Assembly (NCBI GenBank): GCA_007922225.1
Contig: ML680086.1
Location: 7,138,065-7,202,064 of the forward strand
Direction of reading: 5' to 3'
DNA: 64,000 bases
Source of the DNA: Emydura subglobosa
Taxonomy: Eukaryota; Chordata; Testudines; Chelidae
Part shown: one piece after another, positions 48,301 to 58,932 of the stretch
Numbering within the stretch: the first letter of the stretch is position 1
How the letters are laid out: each line of letters begins with the position of its first letter
Notes under the pieces: model-generated
Told to the model about the DNA's origin: nothing
The model's input: the letters and a program-made list of their open reading frames with translations, nothing else
Database searches by the model: none
Program-made: the position numbers and the translations under genes

Positions 48301-51300
48301 GGGGCCATGCTGGGCAGCCAGCCTGGCTCCGGAGCCTGGGTGATTTATTGGCAGTGACTCACTGATGGGTTTTTCATCTCACAGAAAAAAAAAATTCTTG
48401 TGAGCATCTTAAAGAGCAGCAGTTGCATTTAAATAAATACACAACTTTGCTGCGGCCCCATTAAAGGCGATCGGCATGGATAGCATAGCATCGTCCAGGG
48501 GCCTTGAGCACAGATGGTCTATGCTTCCATAGCATGTGCGCCCACGCAACGTGATGCACTTTGCAAGCATTGGGCCGATGTGCACAGCTGTGCAGATAGC
48601 CAGCCCCTCAGGCTGCCCACTGAGTTGTGCCAGCCCAGCGTGCCGGGGCATCACAGCTAGAGCAGGGCAGAACATGGGTTTCCCATCCTACGGACATTTT
48701 CAAGATTTGGGGACAAAAAGTTAAAATCTTGATAATTGTCACAAATTGAAAATCAGAAAAAAAATCAGTGTGGGTTCATGGAAATGTTTCATTTCAGTGA
48801 TTTCACAATGGTTTGGTTCAGTTTCAACCTTTTTGTTTCTAAAACTTTTTTTTTACTGTAATTAATTTAACATTTGAAACTTGAGTCAAGAGCTGAACAC
48901 ACTGGAGCATGGAACTGGAATGGAAAATAATACGTAGCATAAATGTACACTTTACGTGTTCAAAGCACCATATGGACACATTAACTAATTCATCCTTGCA
49001 GTGCTATTGGTCCCATTTGACAGAGAAAGAAAGTGAGGCAGAAAGAAGCTGGAGGGAAGTGTTCAAGGTCACACCGTCAGAGAGTAGCAGAGATTAGACT
49101 ACAGGCCCCACTGTTTGCTAACCACAGTGGCTTCCACTGGTAGGGTCATGTACGTCAGAGACTAAGCGCCTGACATCTTCACACAGAGGAGCGGGAAGAG
49201 AGAGAGAGGGCGCATATAGATTGTGAAATGCCTAAAGGAGAATTTCCCATTCAACTGTAATGTCATTTCTTTCGACTAGGAGAGGAACATCGACCCAATC
49301 CCCCTAACTCACACCCTGTGGAGCAAATACTACAATCAAAAGAACAAAACAAACAGCAGAATCCAAAACAGTCAGTGCAGTTAACTCCGAGCTGTGCTGG
49401 AGCACATCACAGCTGTTGCGTTCTCAAAGTTACTGACTTACTGGCAATTTCAGATCCCTGGCATGTGACAGGCATCAGAGAAACTTTACGTCTATTCTAG
49501 TGGAACCAGAGCTGCTTAACGTTTTTCATGCGGCCAGCCTTCCGGCAGATAAACATGGTTTCATTGAAACCAACCATTTTCACAGGGAAATGGCAATTCC
49601 GATGAGAAACTACAATGTTCCCCCACAGGAAATGTCAAAACAAACATTTTCCTGTTGTTTAGACTTAAAATGCCATTTTGTTTGGTTTAAATTGGAAATC
49701 TGAAAGGACATTTTAAGTTGCCACAAAATGAACAGTTTCTATTTCCAACCAGTTCGAAACTTCCTACAGGAAAAATAACATCTTTCATCTAAAACAACCG
49801 TAAGCCAACCTTTTGAGACTTGCCTTGGACACCCAGGGAGCCTGGGGCAGATTCAGACACCACCCCCAGCTCTGTGTCATGGCTGCCTTCTTTTTGGAAT
49901 TCAGCCCTTTTGGACTGATGGTGTGAGTGACGCACCTTGGTTTTCAACAGAGGACTTATGTCTCAAGGACTCTCAGCCAGACCCTTTGCATCAGCACTAC
50001 TTTCCCTTTAAAACAAAAGGGGATTGGTGGAACGAGATTGACATTCCCCACCTGACCTGTCCTCCTTTATCTCTCAACTCATGCTATGCCACTGCAACAT
50101 ACTAGGGTCACTTACATCCAGGCACCACAGCTGTGATCCAAGCCAGGACTTTCAGCACCAAAACCACAGGCCTCACTAGCTAGGTGTAAGTAGTAGCTGT
50201 TATAGTTAGGAGCACCCATTAGAGGGAGACGTGGTGATGTGCAATTGGTGGTGTGACTGCAGCTCAGATGGGTGTACCAGTGCCAGTTTTAATCTAGCTA
50301 GCGCAGCTAAAAATAACAGAGAAGACACAGCGACGTGGACCCCGGCACAGGTTGTACAAGCCCGCCCAGGGCGCTGGTATGTACTCACATTGCTAGCTCA
50401 CGCTGGGATCTCTGCTGCCACAACTTCACTGCTAGTTTGCGTCGCACTAGTTAGATTAAAGCTAGCCTACCCAAGCTGCAATCACCCCTCTGACTGCAGT
50501 GCAGACAAACCCTCAGCCAAGATGTTACACCAGTATAATACCAACCCTCCATCCTTCCCCAACCCCTTCCAGCCGAGGCTCTCAGAGGTCTTTGCAAATA
50601 CTAACCATCGGAGTGTCACAACTCCCCTGGCAGGGAGCGATTACCGGGACTATTTTACAGACGGGTAAGCTGAGAGGCAAGCAGGTTAAGCAACATGAAC
50701 ACTCAACAAGTCAGTGACAGTGGAGAATCAGATCCAGGTCTCCTGAGTCTCAGCTCCATGCTGCGTCCACCTGACTATGCGGCCCATAGTTCACCATTCA
50801 CAGCTCTGTGGCATGATCAATGAATTCATCCCCTGGACTGCGCTCCACACCTGACTGTTCACGCTGACAGATACTCCTCTCGGCTCTGGCACTAAGGGCC
50901 AGATTTTCAAAGTTAGTTAGGTGCCTAAAGGGATATTTAACGGTGCTTAAGCAGTTAATATGCCTAAGCCCAGGTGTGCAAAGGTACCTAGATTCTGTTG
51001 ACTTCAATGGGAGTGCGACGCCTCACTTCTTAGAGGTTTTTGTTAATCTCACTGGTGCTGATCTGCAACTTTAGGTGCCTAAATATCTTTGAAAATGTGG
51101 CCCTAATTCCCCAGGGGGAACAGCTGTGGGGAGCACCGCCTTCCTTGCTTGGCAAAGGGAAGAATTTACCAAATTTCCTCCTTCAAGGGAAAAGATCATT
51201 ACAATATTGGGAGAAGGGGACTGGGAATCTAGACTCCTGGCTATTTTTCAGCTCTGCCACTGACTTGTGGGGTAAGATTTTGGCCAAGTTTCTTAGCTTC

Positions 51301-54300
51301 TCTGTTTCCAATCTGTAAGAGGAATCATAATAATTCATAGCTATAATAGTAACACTTCTCTATACGATGCAGGCACCTGGTGTTATAGCATTTCCCTATT
51401 TCCCTGCAGCATTGCGAGGATGGATTAGGCACTCTGCAGCACTGTATGGGTGCTGTTGTTACTTATAGCACTGACTTCATGTGTTGTGAGATTCCTGAAC
51501 GTTTGTACATTTCAGACGAAAGGTGTGTTGCCCTGGGATCAGCAATATTACGGACACCCCTATTTCATCCAGCCAAAAGGTCTGACTCCACAGCTGCTCG
51601 GGAGACTTACTGTAAGCAGCAGCCCTGGCCAGCTGTGAACTGCATGTAGGATCGGAGTGCCTGGTGGAATCCCTCTAAGCCGCTCTCTGTCACCGACAGC
51701 TGTCTCTGAGCCACCAGGATGTACTGCAGGGAGAGAAAGAGCACGCCGCCCTGGGTTAGGACTCCAGGCCAAACCTGCAATGCCTGGCTAGAGGCAAAGG
51801 TGCTGACTCACTGGGAGCATCTGTACTTTTGCTGCAGCAGCTTTCTGGGGCTGCCCTTTGTACTGCAGACTCACCGTCCCCTCTGCTTTCCTCTGCCCAT
51901 CCCACTACATGGTGGCTCATTGGGCCAGGGCCTCTCGTCATGCCAGGCACCCGTGGCAGCTGCTGCATAGGTCCGAGAGGCGCTGTTTCCTCTGCTAATT
52001 AAACAGTAATGAATGAACGGCTGCCACGGCTGCAACTGCAGAACTGCAACTGGCTGCACTAGCTAACGCTGGAGCGAAGAGGGGGAACGCCTGCCCTACC
52101 TGAGCTGCGAAGGGATCCGCAGGGAGCGTGACAACTACGGCCTCTCCCGGTCTCCGCGAGGCTCAGGGCGGGATGAATTAGTGTCTCCTGCTGCCGCCTG
52201 GCCACATCCCCTCCGGTCAACCCGGACTGCTTTGGGGCCCCGTTGGTCCCCTGTGCCCCCTTCCTGGTGTGAGGGAGGACGTGGCTGCTATGCCTGGGGG
52301 CGCACAGTGGACTTCTCACCCCCTGGGTCCTTCCATCCAGGTTTAAACTGGCTCGCTCCCGCATGGATTTGGCTCAGAGTCTCATGGGACTCACGTGCAG
52401 AATGCTACATTCCCTTTGAGCCTGCAGGCTTCATCTCGACTCATTCAGGTGGGGCCCTTTCGTCACACACAGACAGACGTGTGGATGGAAACCCAGAACT
52501 CACACACTAGCCTGCCCACCGAGCTGGGCTGCGAGGCCATCCAACTTCAGAACAAAGCCTGGGGCTCTCCCTGGCTAGTCCAACCAGGAGTGCGCCTGTC
52601 TGTCTCTGCTCAGGCTGTGTGTCAGTGCAGGGATGGGACGCCCATAGCTCTGTGCTGGTGCATGTGGGTGTGAGACACAGAGAGCGAATCTCTGGGTGTC
52701 TCCGTGCTAGCGATCAATGGAAAAGCCACAGGACTAGAACTTACAGCACTTCTCCCTTTGCAAACAACTTCTTCTTTTAAAGGCTCCAGCCTTGGGCTCT
52801 GCATTTACAGAAAAGCAGAATCGTTACTAATACGAGAATTAGATTACAGGGGAAAACAAGTGTGGGGCCTTCATCAACATTAACCCACTGGGCAAACCAG
52901 CCAGTGGCTTGACAGAGCAGCAGTCTGCTCCGGAGAGGCTGAGGACTGGACTAGGCAGGGGGATGGCACCTCAGCAGAGTTCTGTGGGGAAGGAGAGGGG
53001 GCCTGAGACGTCTCAGCAGAGCTGTGTGTGGGGATCCCAGACCTGCTCAGGTCAGGGTTGAGATACCTTAGCAGAGCTGAGAGGGGGCCCAGAGCCAGAA
53101 GAGCCGGGGGTGCTGCAGGTCAGGACTGAGGGGAATCAGTCGAGCTGCCCAGAACTGAAAGAAGAGGAGTGATGGCCGTGAGGACTGCTGCTCTGGCTGA
53201 GATGCAGGGCCCAGGGTCCAGGTCAACTCTTGGAAGGGGGGCTGCGGGGCGGGTTGAGCTGTATGAGCACATGCAGAACAAGTCTGCCCTCTGCCCACGC
53301 ACCTTGCATTGCAGTTTGTCAATGAGCTGCTGTAGTCTGTTAATCTGAGCCACCCACTGGCTGTCAGCTTCGACACAAACACCTAGGGGAACATTGACAG
53401 GGAGATGCCGTTGTTAATCAGGCTCACACGGGGATGGCTCAGCTTCCCCCACACTCACTCTTTAGAGCAACTTGGTCCTTTGGCAATAGGCACAACAGAC
53501 TGAGAAAGTGGAAAGAACCTTTATTGCTGCCTTTTAGCATTTACTGGACAGATATATTTGGCATTTATTGGCTATGCAAGGCAGACAGTATTTGATCCTG
53601 TTTTTGTCTAAATACGCCCTTCCTCGGGGCTGCAGTTAATGTCTGCACTGTCACTGCTAGCAGGATGGGAGCCCTCTGGATCTCCTGTGATTTATGTGAC
53701 TATGATGACCCCGATCCTGATCCCACTTATGTCAATGCCCAAGCACCAGCTGGGGGTCAGCTATGCATCCAGAAGTGCAGGAGCTGACCTGACCTCTCTG
53801 CAGGGACTGCTGGATGGAAGGTGTCGGGTGTGCATGGGGAGGGAAGCAATGAGGCTGTGGGGTGGGATGAATGTGGGGGAGCGGGAGCAGGGCTTAGAAT
53901 CATATGGATATACTTCTGAACATTGGGATCTAAACCAGATCCAAACTCTGATCCTGGCTCTGAATGAGACTGAGAAGCTCCAACTAAATACAGACAGGAT
54001 GGTCCCCTTAACAAAAGCACCGGAGCCCTTCCTAGCTTCAGGACTGCGTACAGAATGATAACCTGATCTTACTTTCTCCATAACATTGTTCCAAAATATC
54101 TCCCCATCCATCAAGCTATGCAAAATCCTGGAAAAGACACACCAGGCTTCCTTGAATTCTGGCACAATAAATCACATCCTGTCAGGAAGGCAGAATAAGA
54201 GCCAGCATTACTACATTTGGTATTCACAGCCTGCCGTGTCTGACTGCAACTCACACTGCCGTCCGATAAAAGCAGCAAAGCTGGTTCAAAAACAAATCCC

Positions 54301-56180
54301 GAGACATAGCGGCAACGGCTTCTCCCGCATCCGCCTGTCCCTGCCAATACCTGTGGTGAGCATCCCGGAACAGGGATCCGTTGGAGACAAGCAGACGTTC
54401 TTCTTAGCTCTGCGTCCACATCTCCTTCCAGATCTTGGGCCAGTGAAGGCTTCGGATTTCTTCACGTCCTTCCTAAAAACAGAAAAGATGTACTCAGTCC
54501 AGCCTGCCAGCTAACGTCCTTCCCTATGGCTGCCATCCTCGGCTTCCCCACAGGAGTGGGGTGTGAGGCACCCCAGCGAGACAATCGTGTTTTCACCAAT
54601 AGAGATACATAGGAGGCCTGGTCCTGAATGTCAGGTGAAACCAGAAGGAAGAAACCAAGACCTTCTGGCTGGGCAAAAGGAGCCCAGGTCCTACACTTTG
54701 GGGTCTGTGCTGCCCAAGCTCTTAGACGTGGTGGACTGGCACAGTCACACCCACTCCAGGGTCTGCACGTGAATGATCAAGCGACAACAGAAAAACAGCT
54801 GAGTCACCCAGGAGCCTCTGAGACCTGATCTGAAGCAGTGCTGAGCACACGTCAACACCCAGTGACCAGCCACTCAGAGTCCCACCGGGGACTGGCCGGC
54901 CAGAGTGGGCGGGACGGGCAGCGCCCGTGCTGGGGACCAGTTGAACTGAAGCAGGTGAGGCAGGCAGTGGCCTGCACAGCTCTCCGGGTCTGGCTACACT
55001 GCACACTCCTTACGGCAGTGTATAGCGTACATACACTGTGCACCCCTTGATGCAGGTATAAATAGTGTGGCTGGTGAGGCATTGCTCATGCGAGTAGAGT
55101 ACAGACACGCCAGAACCTTCGGCTATGTACCTTATATGGCTCTCTGCGTACCCAACCAGCGCCTCTCCCGCCTACACTGCTGTTATAGCAATGTAGCCTC
55201 ATCCTATCTCCCCTCGCCAGAGCCTTTCCAGACACAGTGAAAGGTTCCAGCAGTGGGGAAAGGCTCTGGCTGTTCAGAAAGGCTCCGGCAGTGGGGAGGA
55301 GGCAATGGAGAAAGCAGCTCCCTGCTGCTGGGACCTTTCCCCCCTGCCTCCTCCTTCCCGATCCTTTCCCAGGCATATGTAGCTGCGCAGCGCTGTGTAG
55401 GTGCAGCCCGCCCTTCACTATGGTGTGCAGCTACACATACGTTATAAGCGGCCACCAGCGGCATGTAGTGTAGACATAGCCTCCGAGTCAGACCCAAAGG
55501 AGCGCACGAGACGAACGGGGGCCCAATCCAGAGAGCACAGTAAGAGCAGGGGGGCTGCCTTCCTCATGTCCGAACGCCTCCGGCCCTCGTTGGAGCTGTG
55601 TTTCCTCAGCTCTCTAGTAATGGGACTATTTGCTGGTAACTGAGCTGGCAAAGTGGGCCCCGGGGCTCAGGAACGAAGCCAGCGAGGAGCAGACGATGCA
55701 GCAGCATGTGGGAACAGGAGTTCACCTAGCTGTCTCTGCACCAGTCACTTGGGAAGCGGGGCGGCTGTGTTACCAGGCGGGCACTGGGGGCCGCGATTCG
55801 TAGCATGAACAGGGTGGGCTCTCTTGGGAGGCCACTAGCCAAAGCCAAGCTGGGAACGAAGCACAAATGGATGGGTCCCAAACGCACAGCTCACCGTGCC
55901 TCTGAAAGTCACAGAGGCTTGTGTGACAGCCAGAGGCTCCTCTAAGATCGAGGAGGGATGGAGCTCTGATGGGACAATCCCATGGGAGACATCCTGAGCC
56001 CCCCCAGCCTGCAGGCTGCCCATGCCAGCTGCCTCGGCATTACCTCTCCTGCCCAGCCTGCTCTTCGATAGTGTCCGAGGCACACTCCAGCGAGGCCTGC
56101 AGGGTCTGCAGCTGGTTCCTGGTCTCCCGCAACAGGAAGCGGGTCACAAACTGCTCCATCTTGGAGGAGCTCTCGTACTC
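45362..56180 (-). CDS. NECAB3: NECAB3, C-terminal eight coding exons (gene continues beyond 64,000)
   Basis: NECAB3 is a neuronal EF-hand calcium-binding family protein; human NECAB3 binds APBA2/X11L and affects amyloid precursor processing. The eight exons here sum to 705 bases and encode the last 234 residues, with every splice phase consistent. Residues 1-46 hold the conserved [12 protein letters not shown] segment and a helical stretch. Residues 47-87 are a basic, poorly conserved linker and 90-113 a coiled coil ([15 protein letters not shown]). Residues 114-131 correspond to human PRLEPLREE. Residues 132-234 are the ABM monooxygenase-like domain, with [26 protein letters not shown] and the end SWWIMNNN. 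The RLEPL exon, SDTIEEQ and EFWQD agree better with NECAB3 than with NECAB1 or 2. EF-hand exons were not found up to 64,000. Confidence 0.93.
45391..47395 (-). other. NECAB3 last intron
   Basis: Contains a plus-strand MIR-like SINE at about 45,510-45,640 ('ttgggcaagtggctgaccct', 'gggcctcagttccccttctg', 'aaaatgggtataatacc'). The remainder is unassigned. Confidence 0.6.
47396..47487 (-). CDS. NECAB3: NECAB3 exon, end of ABM domain
   Basis: Acceptor 'attgctttgcag', donor GTGGGG. Encodes [12 protein letters not shown] and [12 protein letters not shown]. It splices with one leading base and one trailing base, matching both neighbours. Family members have SKTFQ and ETPEL...T.L.PASWW here. Confidence 0.93.
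48173..48250 (-). CDS. NECAB3: NECAB3 exon, ABM core (YEFW)
   Basis: Acceptor 'gtctctgcag', donor GTTGGA (weak). Encodes [20 protein letters not shown] and then VTSWR. The YEFW motif is the signature of this domain in the family; human NECAB3 has LYEFWQDEASWRR. Phases: one leading and two trailing bases. Confidence 0.93.
50228..50515. mobile_element. Palindromic MITE
   Basis: Left part 'gctcagatgggtgtaccag' and 'aatctagctagcgcagctaa' is mirrored on the right by 'ctagttagattaaagctagc' and 'ctacccaagctgcaatcacc'. The right side ends near 'cagtgcagacaaaccctc'. Folds on itself like other small sauropsid DNA-transposon MITEs. Confidence 0.55.
50896..51103. mobile_element. Harbinger-like MITE with TAA target duplication
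   Basis: Left end 'gggccagattttcaaagtta' and right end 'atctttgaaaatgtggccc' are inverted repeats. 'ttaggtgcctaa' near the left faces 'ttaggtgcctaaat' near the right. TAA flanks both sides (50,893-50,895 and 51,104-51,106), fitting the 3-bp TWA duplication of PIF/Harbinger elements. 208 bp, non-coding. Confidence 0.6.
51611..51723 (-). CDS. NECAB3: NECAB3 exon, start of ABM domain
   Basis: Acceptor 'tctccctgcag', donor GTAAGT. Encodes [19 protein letters not shown] and [18 protein letters not shown]. Human NECAB3 has LMAQRQVQVAEEGLQDFH and ALRCYVDFTGAQSHCLHV. Starts in phase 0. Confidence 0.94.
52745..52798 (-). CDS. NECAB3: NECAB3 54-base linker exon
   Basis: Acceptor 'tgtaaatgcag', donor GTAAGT. 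Encodes 18 residues, [18 protein letters not shown], phase 0 at both sides, so it could be skipped without a frameshift. Human NECAB3 has PRLEPLREEDLAKG at the same place. Confidence 0.88.
53303..53382 (-). CDS. NECAB3: NECAB3 coiled-coil exon
   Basis: Acceptor 'gttcccctag', donor GTGCGT. Encodes [19 protein letters not shown] and IDKLQCK. Human: [23 protein letters not shown]. Two leading bases complete a Gly codon; ends in phase 0. Confidence 0.93.
54351..54472 (-). CDS. NECAB3: NECAB3 basic linker exon
   Basis: Acceptor 'ctgtttttag', donor GTATTG. Encodes about 40 residues including [20 protein letters not shown] and [18 protein letters not shown]. Human has CGSRRAGRRALRSVSRSS here. Low conservation but exact phase match on both sides. 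Confidence 0.88.
54473..56043 (-). other. NECAB3 intron with a DNA transposon
   Basis: Contains the non-autonomous element at about 54,986-55,482. The rest (55,483-56,043) shows no exon or recognised repeat. Confidence 0.5.
54986..55482. mobile_element. Non-autonomous DNA transposon
   Basis: Ends 'gggtctggctacactgcac' and 'gtagtgtagacatagcctc' are imperfect inverted repeats of the same type as the element at 22,643. The interior has inverted 'gaaaggttccagcag' and 'ctgctgggacctttcc' blocks and no transposase. Confidence 0.55.
56044..56180 (-). CDS. NECAB3: NECAB3 exon, QFVTRFLL region
   Basis: Acceptor 'ttccccacag', donor GTAATG. Encodes [20 protein letters not shown], then [20 protein letters not shown] and QAGQE. 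Human NECAB3: [20 protein letters not shown]. This is the most upstream exon in the window; it starts in phase 0. Confidence 0.95.
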
Positions 56181-58030
56181 CTGTGGGGAAGGAGAGGGAA
56201 GGCATGTCACACCTGTCCCCGGAGTGCGGGTACTCCAGGAGAGCTCTCACCTGGTCTGCAGCCTGCTCTCTGCTCCTCCCCCCTCCCACCCAGCATCTCA
56301 CAGCACTTGGCAGAAGCAGCTCCTGAAAAGTCTGTTCCAGATTTTATACGCAACCCAGAGCAATGTGGGGAGATCAGTTCGTTCTATGCAATGATGGTGC
56401 TCCGGTTGTGACACCTTCCATCCAAAGAGCTCCAAGCTCCGAGGCAGGTTAATGCACCCCCACTTAGCAAGTGGGGAAACTGAGGCACGAGCAGAGACTG
56501 TTCTTGCCTGGGCAGGTGCATAAATGTATACAAATGTTACAGATTTGAATACAGGATTGGCTGTAAAGACCCTAGAGCCTTGAGATAAGTGCTGGGAACA
56601 TCAAAATCTATAAATGCCTGGTCCAAGGTCACTGAGAAAGTCAGTGGCAGAGCTGGGACAAGAACGTAGGAATCTCAGCGCCTGATTGTCTGCCCTAACT
56701 ACTAGCTTGTACTGCTTCTTATGCACAGCAGAGCTCGATATAGGCAAAGCAGCTGTAGCTCTTCACCTCTCCAGTGAGCCGTGGTGTATTAAATGTTTGG
56801 GCGGCTCTAGAAACGATGATGGGATGTGGGGAGAGGGGTGAGCAATTTAAAGCAGAAATCAGATTAAAGGGGAACCCCAGCAGGCCTCTTCTTGCCAGGC
56901 ACAGCCAGCTACAAATTGCAAGGAAGCTAAAGGCATTTTCACAAGTAAAATCTCTTCAGGAGTTCTCATTTCCAGGCTCTCAAAAGCTCTGGATATTGAA
57001 TGCACCACTTTGCAAAGGGGAACCATTTGGCAACAATCAACAGTTCCCTAGTGCAGTGGAAAACTCCATTACTAGTTGGCAGAAGGTATCCCTGTGACAA
57101 AAAGCACATCACAGTGAGCATCAGTGGGCCTTCTCCTGGGCAGCTTCAGGGAAGCCAAGGAGTCAGACTGAATGGGCCAGAGAGAGCAAATACCTCCCCT
57201 CTAGCCCAGACGTAGGCGGGGCAGCGTGGCAAAGCATGACCCGTTGCCATCCTGGTCTGCTTATTGTGAGACCAATAAAAAAGACTTGAGTCCCCAGGGC
57301 AGCCCATCTGGCACCTCCCCCCACTGCCGAATTTACACCCACCTCCCTGAAAGAGAAATGTTTGAAATTGTCATTGCATCAGCAGGGAGTGAACCAGCAG
57401 CTTCTTTCTTCTCAAGCTGAATTCAATGCATTAATGCAACTAACAAGTAGGGGTCAAATTTATTCTTGGTTTAACTCTGCTGATTTCTAAGGAATGACAC
57501 CAGGAAAGAATATGGCCCTCTGTGTACTGGACCACTCACAGTACAATTAAAAGAACCATCAAGCTCGTCCAACAGCCAGGAGATCGGATGTCTCTCTGCC
57601 TTCAAAGATACATACCACTTCGGGCTTGAATTAACCCAGCCTGAACTCTCTGTGAACCAAATTTAGACATTCACCACCTCGACTGGTGACTTGGTGAAAT
57701 CTCTGACCCAGGACGAAACTTTGCCTCATTAGAACTAGAGTTTCCAATTGCAGTTCAAAGTGACCCAAGCAAAAGTTTGAGAATAAAAATACCTCAACAT
57801 TACCATGCTATCAGTGATGAATATTGTCTGTGGAAGGAGGTGAGAAAGATCTCCTATAGCCAGAAGCCTGGGCATCCTGATGGCCAATGTAGGAGAGAAT
57901 TGAAGGGGTATTTTTTAAAACACAGATCAAATCAATTTTTACTCCTAAAACTGGGGATAAAATGTGCCTACCATTAACAGTGAAAATCAGCCACAGATAA
58001 ATATCTGATAACTATAACACAACAGAAATT
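56181..58030 (-). other. NECAB3 intron, first part
   Basis: A reverse MIR-like SINE is at about 56,440-56,720 ('gtggggaaactgaggcacga', 'gaaagtcagtggcagagctg'). The rest is unassigned. No EF-hand exon found. Confidence 0.4.
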
Positions 58031-58076
58031 CTCCTGATCAGGGCCCTGATTCAGTAGTCCATCCCTATTCAGCAGA

Positions 58077-58932
58077 ACATAGAATCATAGAATCATAGAG
58101 TTGGAAGGGACCTCAGGAGGTATCTAGTCCAACCCCCTGCTCAAAGCAGGACTAACCTCAGCTAAATCATCACAGCCAGGGCTTTGTCAAGCCGCAGCTT
58201 AAAAACGTTTAAAGATGGCGATTTCGCCACCTCCCTAGGTAACCCATTCCAATGCTTCACCACGCTCCTAGTGAAAAACTTTTTCCTAATATCCAACCTA
58301 GACCTCCCCCACTGCAACTTGAGACCATTGCTCCTAGTTCTGTCATCTACCACCATTGAGAACAACCTAGCTCCATCCTCCCTGGAACCCCCTTTCAGGT
58401 AGTTAAAGGCTGCTATCAAATCCCCCTCACTCTTCTCTTTTGCAGAGTAAACAAGCCTAGTTCCTTCAGACTCTCCTCATAAGTCTTGTGCCCCAGCCCC
58501 CTAATCATTTTTGTTGCCCTCCGCTGGATTCTCTCCAACTTCTCCACATCCTTTTTGTAGTGGAGAGCCCAAAACTGGACACAATACTCCAAATGCGGCC
58601 TCACCAATGCCGAATAGAGGGGAATAATCATTTCCCTTGATCTGCTGGCAACGCTCCTACTAATGCAGCCCAATATGCTATTAGCCTTCTTGGCAACCAG
58701 GACACACTGCTGACTCTTATCCAGCTTCTTAGCCACTGTAACCCCCAGATCCTTTTCTGCAGATCTACTGCCTAGCCCGTCGGTCCCCAGTCTGTAACTG
58801 TGCATGGGATTCTTCCGTCCTAAGTGCAGGACTCTGCACTTGTCCTTGTTGAACCTCATCAGATTTCTTTTGGCCCAATCCTTCAATTTGTCTAGGTCAC
58901 TCTGTATCCTATCCCTACCTTCCAGGGTATCA
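58077..58932 (-). mobile_element. CR1 LINE, 5'-truncated, inserted in an older repeat
   Basis: On the minus strand, 58,416-58,932 encodes the CR1 ORF2 C-terminal region: DKCRVLHLGRKNPMHSY, SAEKDLGVTVAKKLDKSQQC, RPHLEYCVQFWA. It continues after one frameshift in 58,162-58,419 (AAFNYLKGG, VKHWNGLPREV). The 3' end is the 'agaatcatagaatcatag' microsatellite at 58,080-58,100. It is the best preserved CR1 here. Flanks 'tgattcagtagtccatcc' and 'cacctaatttaggcatttgc' look like two halves of one older repeat. Confidence 0.88.

Larger units (their letters stand above)
48251..51610 (-). other. NECAB3 intron rich in repeats
   Basis: Holds AT-rich repeats (48,690-48,880; 49,550-49,790), reverse MIRs (48,985-49,140; 50,640-50,790), a palindromic MITE (50,228-50,515), a Harbinger-like MITE (50,896-51,103) and a forward MIR (51,205-51,330). 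No exon. Confidence 0.6.

Noticed and set aside
58080..58100. CRISPR-like or satellite array from repeated 'agaatcatag'
   Set aside because: Only two to three units; it is the normal CR1 3'-end microsatellite.
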